Assembly (NCBI GenBank): GCA_035693145.1
Contig: DASSHA010000037.1
Coordinates: 1-60,193 of the forward strand
Reading direction: 5' to 3'
DNA length: 60,193 bases
From: DASSHA01 sp035693145
Lineage (GTDB): Bacteria > Chloroflexota > Limnocylindria > Limnocylindrales > CSP1-4
Position numbers and translations under genes: made by a program. Numbering within the stretch: the stretch's first letter is position 1; every line of letters begins with the position of its first letter. The notes below the pieces were generated by a model. That model ran no database searches. It worked only from the letters and a program-made list of their open reading frames with translations, and was not told where the DNA came from. Positions 8,954-15,667 of this stretch are shown in pieces.

Positions 8954-10198
8954 ATGGTCCCGATCGTGCGCCGGGAGGGACGCGTGGCGCTCGTCATCGG
9001 ACCGCCGGGCTGGCGTTCGCTGGTCGCGCCACTGCGCGAGGCCGGCTGGCTGCTGATCGGGCTGAAGGTCATCCTGGCGATCCTCGCGCTGTACCTCATC
9101 GGCACCGAAACGGTTCCCGGACCATGCAACTTCGAGCTCGCGCGGAACGGCTGGACGACGATTCCGCCGCTCGACGACCGGGGCGCGGGTTTCCTTCTCG
9201 CGGGCGTGTGGCAGCGGTGGGATGCCTGCTGGCTCGGCAAGATCGCGACGTTCGGCTACGAACCGGGCCTCGATTCGGTGACGTTCTTTCCGGCGATGCC
9301 GTTGGCGATCAGCTGGCTCGCGCCGCTCGTCGGCGGCAGCCTCGCGGTCGCGGGAGAGCTCATCGCGGCGGCAGCCTACCTCGTCGCGATCGTCGCGCTC
9401 TTGCTTCTCGTCGGCGACGACTTCGGAGCGTCAGTGGCGCGTCGCACCGTCCTCTACCTGTCCGCCTTCCCGGCCGCCTTCTTCCTGTTCGCGCCGTTCA
9501 CCGAATCGCTGTTCCTGGCTTCGAGCGCGGTCGCGCTCCTGGGCGCGCGCCGCCAACGCTGGTGGATCGCCGCCGGAGCGGCGCTCATCGCGTCGCTGAC
9601 GCGAACCCAGGGTTTGCTGCTCGTCCTGCCGCTCGGCTGGGAGGCGCTCCGAACGGTTCGGGCGCGCGGGCTCCTGGCCCGCGGCATGCGTCCCGTGGAG
9701 CGGACCGTCGGGCTGCTCGTGCCGGCGCTGGCCGTCAGCCTGCCGGTCTTCGGGTTCGTCGGCTATCTCGCCGCCGCGGTCGTCGTTGCCGGCATCTCAC
9801 CGCTCGACAGCCAGGACGCCTGGGGCGGCCGCAACTTCCACCCACCGTGGGACGTGGCTGCTGCGAGCTGGCAGTGGGTCCTGGACCATCACGACAGCCT
9901 CCAACTCGTGAACCTCGTCACGCTGGCCGCCGCGATAGGCCTCGTCGTCGCCGCTGTCCGCCGGCTGCCGCTGAGCTACACCCTGCTCGCCCTGCCGCAG
10001 CTCGTGCTCCTCGCGACGCGCCTCCAGCCGACCCCGCTGACCGCGACGACCCGCTACGTCCTGGTCGTCTTCCCGGTCTTCGTCGTGCTGGCGCTGCTCG
10101 GGCGGTCGCGCCGGTTCGACCGACTCTGGCTCGTCGGTTCGAGCGTCGGGCTTGCCCTGCTCGCGTCGCAGTTCGTCCGCGGCAGCTTCGTCGCATAG
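8954..10198 (+). CDS. PIG-V-like mannosyltransferase family membrane protein
   Basis: About 414 residues with roughly ten membrane segments. The motif QRWDACWLGKIATFGY after the first segment and FFPAMPLAISWLAPL, then FFLFAPFTESLFL, match the PIG-V/GPI-mannosyltransferase-2 type proteins that occur widely in actinobacteria and Chloroflexota. The aspartate in RWDxxW is the presumed catalytic residue of this GT-C family. Role is inferred: transfer of mannose or another sugar from a lipid carrier at the outer membrane face. Start ATG 8954 precedes the first membrane segment; an in-frame GTG lies at 8984. A TATTCT -10-like element lies at 8906-8911. Confidence 0.7.
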   Translation: MVPIVRREGRVALVIGPPGWRSLVAPLREAGWLLIGLKVILAILALYLIGTETVPGPCNFELARNGWTTIPPLDDRGAGFLLAGVWQRWDACWLGKIATFGYEPGLDSVTFFPAMPLAISWLAPLVGGSLAVAGELIAAAAYLVAIVALLLLVGDDFGASVARRTVLYLSAFPAAFFLFAPFTESLFLASSAVALLGARRQRWWIAAGAALIASLTRTQGLLLVLPLGWEALRTVRARGLLARGMRPVERTVGLLVPALAVSLPVFGFVGYLAAAVVVAGISPLDSQDAWGGRNFHPPWDVAAASWQWVLDHHDSLQLVNLVTLAAAIGLVVAAVRRLPLSYTLLALPQLVLLATRLQPTPLTATTRYVLVVFPVFVVLALLGRSRRFDRLWLVGSSVGLALLASQFVRGSFVA

Positions 10199-10228
10199 AA
10201 GCACCTCGCCCTCGCTCGTCCCGACGCG

Positions 10229-12199
10229 TCAACCGTGCGCCGTGCGGACGTCGTAGACGCGGTAGCTCGCGGTCTGGGCGACGATCGGGAAGCGCTGACG
10301 GAAGGCGTCCTCGTTCGCCCCGAGCTCGGTCCGCTCCTTCGGGCCGATCACGACGAAGTCGATCCCGCTCGACGCCAGCAGCTGCGGCGCATCCGCCGTC
10401 CAGCGCAGGATCTTCGTGGCAACCTGCTGGCGCCCCGTGTAGGGAACGCCCTCGGTCCAGAGCCAGTTCGGATAGCCGACGTAGAGCGTTCGACCGGCGA
10501 GCATCTGGACGGAATCGTGGTTGTCCATCGCGTCCTGGAAGACCGCGTGCGGCGGCGTCCGGGCGACGATCTGCGCCGCGAGATCGACCTGCTCGGCGTC
10601 GAGCATCCGGTACGTGCTCTCGCCGAGTGCCTGGGTCGCGTCCTCGAGGACCCCGGACGCGATCATCGAAACGACCGCGAGCGCGAGCCCGGCACGGAGC
10701 AACGGTCCTCGCCAGCGTTGCCAGAGCCAGACGAGCGCGGCAGCGCTGCCGATCGCGACGGCGAGGAACCAGTAGACGAGGATCTTGTGGTTGTCCCAGT
10801 CCCACGGCTGGAACACGAGGATGTTGCCGGCGACCCAGATCGCCCAGAACGCGAGGAGGACCCGCCGTGTGACGGGCGGGACGATCCGGGCGACGATCAG
10901 CGGCAGGACGCCCAGGACGAGGAACGCGCCCTGGTTCTTGATCCAGAAGATCGGCCAGGCATCGGGTGACGGCTCCGCGGCCGACACCCAGCCGAGCTGG
11001 ACCCGGAGCGACGCGAGGGCGCCGGCGCCGCCGCCGCCGAGCATCAGCAGCTGCGGCGCGGCCACCACGACCCAGACGACGCCGAACAGGATCCAGCCGC
11101 GTGACGGGAGCAGGAAGAAGAGGACGGGCACGACGATCGCAAGCGACAGGAGCGTCGCCAGGTGCGCGAGCGGCAGGAGTCCGGCGATGACGCCGGCGAC
11201 GACCCAGAGCCGCATCGAGCCCGTCTCTCGCGCGCGAAGCGTCGTCCGGACGATCGCGAACGCCATCGGCATCCCGTACAGGAACGCCCGCTGGGACATC
11301 CAGAAGCCCCAGAACATGTTCACCCACTGGAAGTTCGACTCGGTCTTCCAGCGGTAGTCCCACGGCAACGTGACCGGCTGCGGGAGGTTCGCGTCGTTGC
11401 CGAGCAGGCCCTGGATCGTGTTGATCCAGCCGAGGCCTCCGCCCAGCAGGAACAGCCCGACGGTGAGGGCGCCGGCCGTCGGGCTGCCGGTCAGCGCCCG
11501 GGCGAACCCGAACAGCGCGATTGCCGCGACGACGGACAGGACGAGCGAATGGAGCTCGAGCGCTCCGGCCGCCGACAGCCCGAACGGGACGAGGCCCGCC
11601 GCGGTCAGGTCCGAGAGGTAGTGGTAGCCGAACGCGTGGCCGGCGAACCGGGGATGGGTCGGCGGGAAGTTGTTGCCGTCCACGAACGAGCTGACGATGC
11701 CCATGTGGACGGGCCAGTCGCCCCAGACGTTGACATGCGTCGCGTAGATCCCATCGGGGCGGACGTCGACGGCGTTCGGCCAGAAGAGCGCCCACCGAAG
11801 AGCGAACGCAGCCACGATCGCGAACGCGAGCCACGTCCCGGCGTCGCGCGGGAGCCAGTCGCGGATGGACGCCCGCAGGTTGCGCGGCGGGCGCGGCGGG
11901 CGCGGCTCGGCCGGTTCAGCCGGCTCGATGGGTTCCGTCGGTTCGGTCGTCGGCAGCCGTCGCCGCAGCCCGGCGGCGACGAGCAGCACGAGGATCGTCG
12001 CGCCGATGACCGTCGGCAGCGTGAGCGCGCCCTGGACGTCCGAGACGACGAGGATCGCGTCGGACGCGACGACCATGCCGATCGGCGCGCCGTAGCCGAT
12101 CCGCTCGGCTCGGGTGAGGAACGGCAGGCACGCGCCGATGGCCACGACGCCCGCGGCGGCCATCGCGAGGAGCACGGCGACGGCGAGGGCGACGCTCAC
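10229..12199 (-). CDS. Large polytopic membrane protein, putative GT-C type glycosyltransferase
   Basis: The 656-residue product starts with a membrane segment (GTG 12199, VSVALAVAVLLAMAAAGVV) and contains about twelve more. The first big loop holds NVWGDWPVHMG and FGYHYLSDL, resembling the acidic motif of GT-C enzymes, and the C-terminal part is a soluble domain with RTPPHAVFQDAMDNHDSV and GIDFVVIGPKER, seen in many uncharacterised Chloroflexota and actinobacterial membrane proteins. The substrate is unknown. It is divergent from dinB with only 20 nt between the start codons. A longer upstream frame to 12373 exists but runs through dinB and is rejected. Confidence 0.6.
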   Translation of the reverse strand: MSVALAVAVLLAMAAAGVVAIGACLPFLTRAERIGYGAPIGMVVASDAILVVSDVQGALTLPTVIGATILVLLVAAGLRRRLPTTEPTEPIEPAEPAEPRPPRPPRNLRASIRDWLPRDAGTWLAFAIVAAFALRWALFWPNAVDVRPDGIYATHVNVWGDWPVHMGIVSSFVDGNNFPPTHPRFAGHAFGYHYLSDLTAAGLVPFGLSAAGALELHSLVLSVVAAIALFGFARALTGSPTAGALTVGLFLLGGGLGWINTIQGLLGNDANLPQPVTLPWDYRWKTESNFQWVNMFWGFWMSQRAFLYGMPMAFAIVRTTLRARETGSMRLWVVAGVIAGLLPLAHLATLLSLAIVVPVLFFLLPSRGWILFGVVWVVVAAPQLLMLGGGGAGALASLRVQLGWVSAAEPSPDAWPIFWIKNQGAFLVLGVLPLIVARIVPPVTRRVLLAFWAIWVAGNILVFQPWDWDNHKILVYWFLAVAIGSAAALVWLWQRWRGPLLRAGLALAVVSMIASGVLEDATQALGESTYRMLDAEQVDLAAQIVARTPPHAVFQDAMDNHDSVQMLAGRTLYVGYPNWLWTEGVPYTGRQQVATKILRWTADAPQLLASSGIDFVVIGPKERTELGANEDAFRQRFPIVAQTASYRVYDVRTAHG

Positions 12200-12219
12200 G
12201 GCGGGGCGATCATAGGCGG

Positions 12220-13458
12220 GTGGCCGCGCCGACGATCCTCCATGTCGACCTCGACGCGTTCTTCGCGGCCGTCGAGCAGCGCGACCGGCCCGAGCTGCGT
12301 GGCCGGCCCGTGGTCGTGGGTGGTGGCGGCCCGACGGACAGGGGAGTCGTGTCCGCGGCGAGCTATGAGGCACGCGCGTTCGGTGTCCGCTCGGCGATGC
12401 CGCTGCGAACCGCGGCCGCTCTCTGTCCCGACGCCGTCTTCCTGCCCGTCGACGGACGCAAGTACGACGCCAGCAGCCGCGAGGTCATGGCGATCCTGCG
12501 GCGCTTCAGCCCCGCCGTCGAGCCGGTTTCGATCGACGAGGCGTTCCTCGACGTGACCGGCTCGGGGGTGCTCTTCGGACCCGGCGAGGCGATCGCGCGG
12601 CGGATCAAGGAGGCCGTTCGCGCCGAGGTCGGGCTGACCGTCTCGGTCGGCGTCGGGACGACGAAGCTCGTCGCCAAGATCGCGTCCGATCTGCGCAAGC
12701 CCGACGGGCTCGTCGTCGTCGCGCCCGGCGAGGAGGCCGACTTCCTCGCGCCGCTGCCGATCGGCCGACTGTGGGGCGTCGGACCGGCGACGGCGACGGC
12801 GCTGCGCGAGTACGGGGTGGCGACGATCGGCGACCTGGCGGCGCTGCCGGTCGAGATCCTCGCCCGCCGGTTCGGTCCGCACGGAGCCGGCCTGCACGAC
12901 CGTGCCCTCGGGCGGGACGCGGACCCGGTTGCGGGCGATACCGCCGCCAAGTCGATCGGCCACGAGCACACGTTCGACGTCGATACCGCCGACCGCGAGA
13001 CGATCGAACGAACGCTGCTGGCGATGGCGGACGGCGTGGCCGGGCGTCTTCGATCGGCCGGGCTCCGCGCACGCACGGTCACCGTGAAGATCCGCGACAG
13101 CAGCTTCCGCACCGTGACCCGCCAGCGGACGATCGAGCCGACCGACCTGCCCGAACCCATCTGGACCGCGGCGCTCGAGCTTGCCGAGCCGGAGCTCCGC
13201 GGGATCCGGGTTCGGCTCGTGGGCATCACCGCCTCCCATTTCGAGGAGTCGCCGCAGCTCGCGATGTTCGGTCAGGAGGACGATCGCAAACGTCGCGTCG
13301 TCGAGGCGGCCGACGCGATTCGCCGCCGCTGGGGGTCGCGCGCCGTGGTCCGCGCGCGACTCCTCCGTACGGGTCTGCCGGCGCCGTTCGAGCGTGACCC
13401 GACGACGGCGCCCGAGCGCAGGGTCGGCGTGGAGCGACCGGTCGATCGCGAGGAGTGA
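12220..13458 (+). CDS. dinB: DNA polymerase IV (Y family)
   Basis: DinB is the error-prone polymerase that copies past lesions. Catalytic acidic residues are visible in HVDLDAFFAAVEQ (Asp10) and PVSIDEAFLDVTG (Asp106, Glu107); the SVGVGTTKLVAKIASD and helix-hairpin-helix IGRLWGVGPATA follow. The little-finger domain ends with PQLAMF near residue 346, a clamp-binding motif. The 412-residue length is normal, with a short C-terminal tail. The GTG start at 12220 leaves no room for a typical operator upstream, and I see no LexA box before it; the SOS promoter lies instead behind the gene, before the small protein at 13610. Confidence 0.95.
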   Translation: MAAPTILHVDLDAFFAAVEQRDRPELRGRPVVVGGGGPTDRGVVSAASYEARAFGVRSAMPLRTAAALCPDAVFLPVDGRKYDASSREVMAILRRFSPAVEPVSIDEAFLDVTGSGVLFGPGEAIARRIKEAVRAEVGLTVSVGVGTTKLVAKIASDLRKPDGLVVVAPGEEADFLAPLPIGRLWGVGPATATALREYGVATIGDLAALPVEILARRFGPHGAGLHDRALGRDADPVAGDTAAKSIGHEHTFDVDTADRETIERTLLAMADGVAGRLRSAGLRARTVTVKIRDSSFRTVTRQRTIEPTDLPEPIWTAALELAEPELRGIRVRLVGITASHFEESPQLAMFGQEDDRKRRVVEAADAIRRRWGSRAVVRARLLRTGLPAPFERDPTTAPERRVGVERPVDREE

Positions 13459-13508
13459 AGCGTGACACGCAAGCTGTCACGGACGAGCGCCATCGTCCGC
13501 TCATGGGA

Positions 13509-13538
13509 TTGACATCGAACATCCGTTCGATCTAGAGT
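13509..13538 (+). promoter_or_regulatory. SOS promoter with LexA operator
   Basis: TTGACA (13509-13514) is followed by the palindrome CGAACATCCGTTCG (13516-13529) and a -10 TCTAGA (16-nt spacer) or TAGAGT (18-nt spacer). The first 12 bases (TTGACATCGAAC) are identical to the lexA promoter, and the operator sits in the same place. Confidence 0.85.
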
Positions 13539-13548
13539 CCCGACGAAG

Positions 13549-13562
13549 AGAACAGACGTTCG
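13549..13562 (+). promoter_or_regulatory. Second, imperfect LexA box
   Basis: AGAACAGACGTTCG matches CGAAC-N4-GTTCG at all but the first base. It starts 33 bp after the first box, close to three helical turns, which would place two LexA dimers on the same face. Confidence 0.55.
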
Positions 13563-13609
13563 AACGCCGCGTGCCCCGGCTGACGACGCGACCACGAAAG
13601 GAGCCGGCG

Positions 13610-13870
13610 ATGGCCATGATCCGAATGGAGCCCGTGCGGGTGGACGTCCGTGCCGACTGGTTCGACGGCCGGCCGCGGGAGATCCGATGGGGCGGCGAGC
13701 GCCTCTCCGTGACGGGCCTCGCGGCGGTTCGGGACGAGCGCTTCGCGTATCCCACCGCGACCGGCCCACGGACGGTCTTCGAGGTCGAGACACCGAAGGC
13801 CCGGCTCGCCCTGAGCTTCGCGCATCGAACCAGGCGCTGGACGATCGAAGGGCTCGATCAGGCGGCCTGA
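13610..13870 (+). CDS. Small SOS-controlled protein, DUF6504-like
   Basis: An 86-residue protein, MAMIRMEPVRVDVRADW at the N-terminus, then GRPREIRWGGERLSV and a WTIEGL end. It resembles the DUF6504 family, which I recall as encoded next to Y-family polymerases in GC-rich bacteria; the function is not known. The start ATG 13610 is set by AAAGGAG 7 nt upstream. Its promoter carries one perfect and one near-perfect LexA box, so it should be induced by DNA damage. Its position 150 nt after dinB suggests a role in lesion bypass or polymerase access. A strong terminator follows. Confidence 0.75.
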   Translation: MAMIRMEPVRVDVRADWFDGRPREIRWGGERLSVTGLAAVRDERFAYPTATGPRTVFEVETPKARLALSFAHRTRRWTIEGLDQAA

Positions 13871-13925
13871 CCGAACAGACGCTGCCCGTCGCCGGCTCCT
13901 CCCCGGCGGTCGGGAGTATCCCTCG

Positions 13926-13964
13926 CCGCGAGGCGCGCGCGCCGGTACCGCGCTCGCCTCGCGG
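13926..13964 (+). terminator. Terminator after the SOS-controlled small gene
   Basis: A perfect 10-bp stem CCGCGAGGCG / CGCCTCGCGG with a 19-nt loop is followed by TCTTCTCG. Confidence 0.65.
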
Positions 13965-14007
13965 TCTTCTCGTGTCCGCACTGGCCCGACCGTCGGTCCG
14001 GCCTCCC

Positions 14008-14013
14008 TACAAT
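14008..14013 (+). promoter_or_regulatory. -10 element of a leaderless promoter (one-carbon operon)
   Basis: TACAAT ends 6 nt before the GTG at 14020, so transcription should begin at or next to the start codon. No ribosome binding site is present. Confidence 0.65.
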
Positions 14014-14019
14014 CGGTCG

Positions 14020-14712
14020 GTGCCCCACCCGTCGTTCGTGGACCGATCGATCGCCTCGTTCGTCGACGCGCTCGCGTCCGCTGAGCCCGTCCCCGGCGGC
14101 GGAAGCGCGAGCGCCGTTGCCGCGTCGCTCGCCGGCTCGCTCGTCGCGATGGTCGCAGCGCTCTCGGACCGGCCGCGATACGCCGAACACGCGGCGCTCC
14201 ACGCCGCGGCGGGCGAGGCTGGACGGAGGCTCGCGACCCGGGCCCTCGAGCTCGCCGACGAGGACGCCGACGCGTACGCCGCCTTCGCGACGGCGCTCAA
14301 GCTCCCGCGCGACGACGACGACGAGCGCGTCGCCCGGGCCACGGCGCTCGCCTCGGCGGCCCGACGCGCAGCGGAGGTCCCACTCGAGACCGTCGAGGTC
14401 TGTCGCGACGTCGTCGCCATGGCCGAGACGCTCGCGGGACGGAGCAACGCGAACGCATCCTCCGACCTCGTTGTCGCTGCGCTGCTCGCCGACGCGGCTG
14501 CGCGCGCTGCGGCGCTGAACGTGCGCGTGAACCTGCCGTCTGTCGCGGACGCCGACTGGGCCGCGGCCACGGAGCGCCGCGTCGCCGATCTGCTCGCCGA
14601 CGTGACCTCGCTCGTCGAGACGACCGCGGCGACCGTCGCCGGAGGCGAGGACCGCGCTCCGACCGCGACGGCTCCAGCGGGCCCGCCCGCGACCGCCGCA
14701 CTCGATGGATGA
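14020..14712 (+). CDS. FTCD_C family cyclodeaminase/cyclohydrolase (FchA-like)
   Basis: The 230-residue, all-helical protein matches the FTCD_C family: SFVDALASAEPVPGGGS at the N-terminus, ADEDADAYAAF and LKLPRDD in the middle, and NVRVNLPSV near the end. Known members either release ammonia from 5-formimino-THF to give methenyl-THF (formimidoyl-THF cyclodeaminase) or interconvert methenyl-THF and 10-formyl-THF (FchA). Sequence alone does not separate these. Context supports both: an ftcD with only the transferase domain lies at 25.8 kb, and the overlapping downstream folD lacks its cyclohydrolase lysine. GTG 14020 is chosen from the -10 spacing. The stop overlaps the folD start (ATGA). Confidence 0.85.
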   Translation: MPHPSFVDRSIASFVDALASAEPVPGGGSASAVAASLAGSLVAMVAALSDRPRYAEHAALHAAAGEAGRRLATRALELADEDADAYAAFATALKLPRDDDDERVARATALASAARRAAEVPLETVEVCRDVVAMAETLAGRSNANASSDLVVAALLADAAARAAALNVRVNLPSVADADWAAATERRVADLLADVTSLVETTAATVAGGEDRAPTATAPAGPPATAALDG

Positions 14713-15626
14713 GTGGACGCTCGGGGCCTCGTCTCCTCCAGGGCGCGCCGATTGCGGCCGAGATCCGGGCCGGGGTCCACGACGACGTCGCCGCCTTCAA
14801 GGCGCGCTACGGGCTCGCGCCGACGCTTGCCGTGGTGCTCGTCGGCCGGGATGCGCCGTCGGCGGTCTACCTCGGCCAGATCCTTCGGAGCTGCCGGAAC
14901 GTCGGGATCTCCGGCCGCCAGGTCGAGCTCAGCGGCCGTGTTTCGGCGGCCGAGCTGCGCTCACGGATCGAGGAGCTGAACCGGGATCCGAGCGTCCACG
15001 GGATCATCGTCCAGATGCCGCTTCCGAAGCGGATCCCACTCTCGACGGTGATCGACGCGCTCGACCCTGCGAAGGACGTCGACGGGCTCCATCCGAGAAA
15101 CGCGGGGTTGATGACGCTCGGGTACGACGGATTCCTGCCGACGACCGCCCAGGCCGCGGTCGAGATCCTCAAGCGATCGGGTGTCGAGATCGACGGTCGA
15201 CGCGCCGCCGTCGTGGGTCGATCCAACGTCGTCGGCAAGCCCGCCGCGATCCTGCTCCTGCGCGAACATGCCTCGGTCACGGTTCTCCATTCCCACAGCC
15301 GCGATCTCGCGAGCCACCTGCGGCGAGCCGAGATCGTCGTCGTGGCCGTGGGGAAGCCCGGGCTCATCACCGGTTCGATGCTCCGACGGGGCGCCGTCGT
15401 CGTCGACGTCGGGATCAACGTCGTCGGCGACCGGATCGTCGGCGATGTCGACTTCGCCTCGGCGAAGGGCGTCGTCTCCGCGATCACGCCGGTCCCGGGC
15501 GGCGTCGGCCCGGTCACCAACGCGCTGCTCATGACCCACGTCCTCAGCGCGGCACGCGCCCAGGTCTCGCGCGAGCGGGCATCGAGCGCGGGCGACGTGC
15601 CTCAGCTCCGACGCGTCGCCCGGTGA
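14709..15626 (+). CDS. folD: Methylene-THF dehydrogenase FolD lacking the cyclohydrolase lysine
   Basis: FolD normally carries out two steps: NAD(P)-dependent oxidation of methylene-THF and hydrolysis of methenyl-THF to 10-formyl-THF. The 305-residue product has the fold and signatures: VVLVGRDAPSAVYLGQ, HGIIVQMPLP (Gln102), KDVDGLHP (Asp123/Asp125), the NAD-binding VVGRSNVVGKP and TPVPGGVGPVT. However, in the motif S-x-x-Y-V-x-x-K, the residue aligned with the catalytic lysine (Lys56 in the human enzyme) is Ile58 (SAVYLGQIL). In studied homologues that lysine is needed for the cyclohydrolase step but not for dehydrogenation. So this is probably a dehydrogenase only. Start ATG 14709 overlaps the stop of the FTCD_C gene by 4 nt. 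Confidence 0.93.
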   Translation: MSGRSGPRLLQGAPIAAEIRAGVHDDVAAFKARYGLAPTLAVVLVGRDAPSAVYLGQILRSCRNVGISGRQVELSGRVSAAELRSRIEELNRDPSVHGIIVQMPLPKRIPLSTVIDALDPAKDVDGLHPRNAGLMTLGYDGFLPTTAQAAVEILKRSGVEIDGRRAAVVGRSNVVGKPAAILLLREHASVTVLHSHSRDLASHLRRAEIVVVAVGKPGLITGSMLRRGAVVVDVGINVVGDRIVGDVDFASAKGVVSAITPVPGGVGPVTNALLMTHVLSAARAQVSRERASSAGDVPQLRRVAR

Positions 15627-15628
15627 CG

Positions 15629-15667
15629 GCGAGGTGACGGCGCGGTGATAGCGAGGTGACGGCGCGG
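15629..15667 (+). repeat. 22-bp-period tandem repeat across the fhs start
   Basis: GCGAGGTGACGGCGCGG occurs at 15629-15645 and again at 15651-15667. The second copy carries the fhs GTG start; the first copy carries an equivalent GTG that reads four codons (VTAR) and stops. Confidence 0.8.

Noticed and set aside
10229..12373. Longer version of the large membrane protein starting at 12373
   Set aside because: The extra 58 residues are antisense to dinB, arginine/proline-rich and not membrane-like; GTG 12199 begins right at the first membrane segment.
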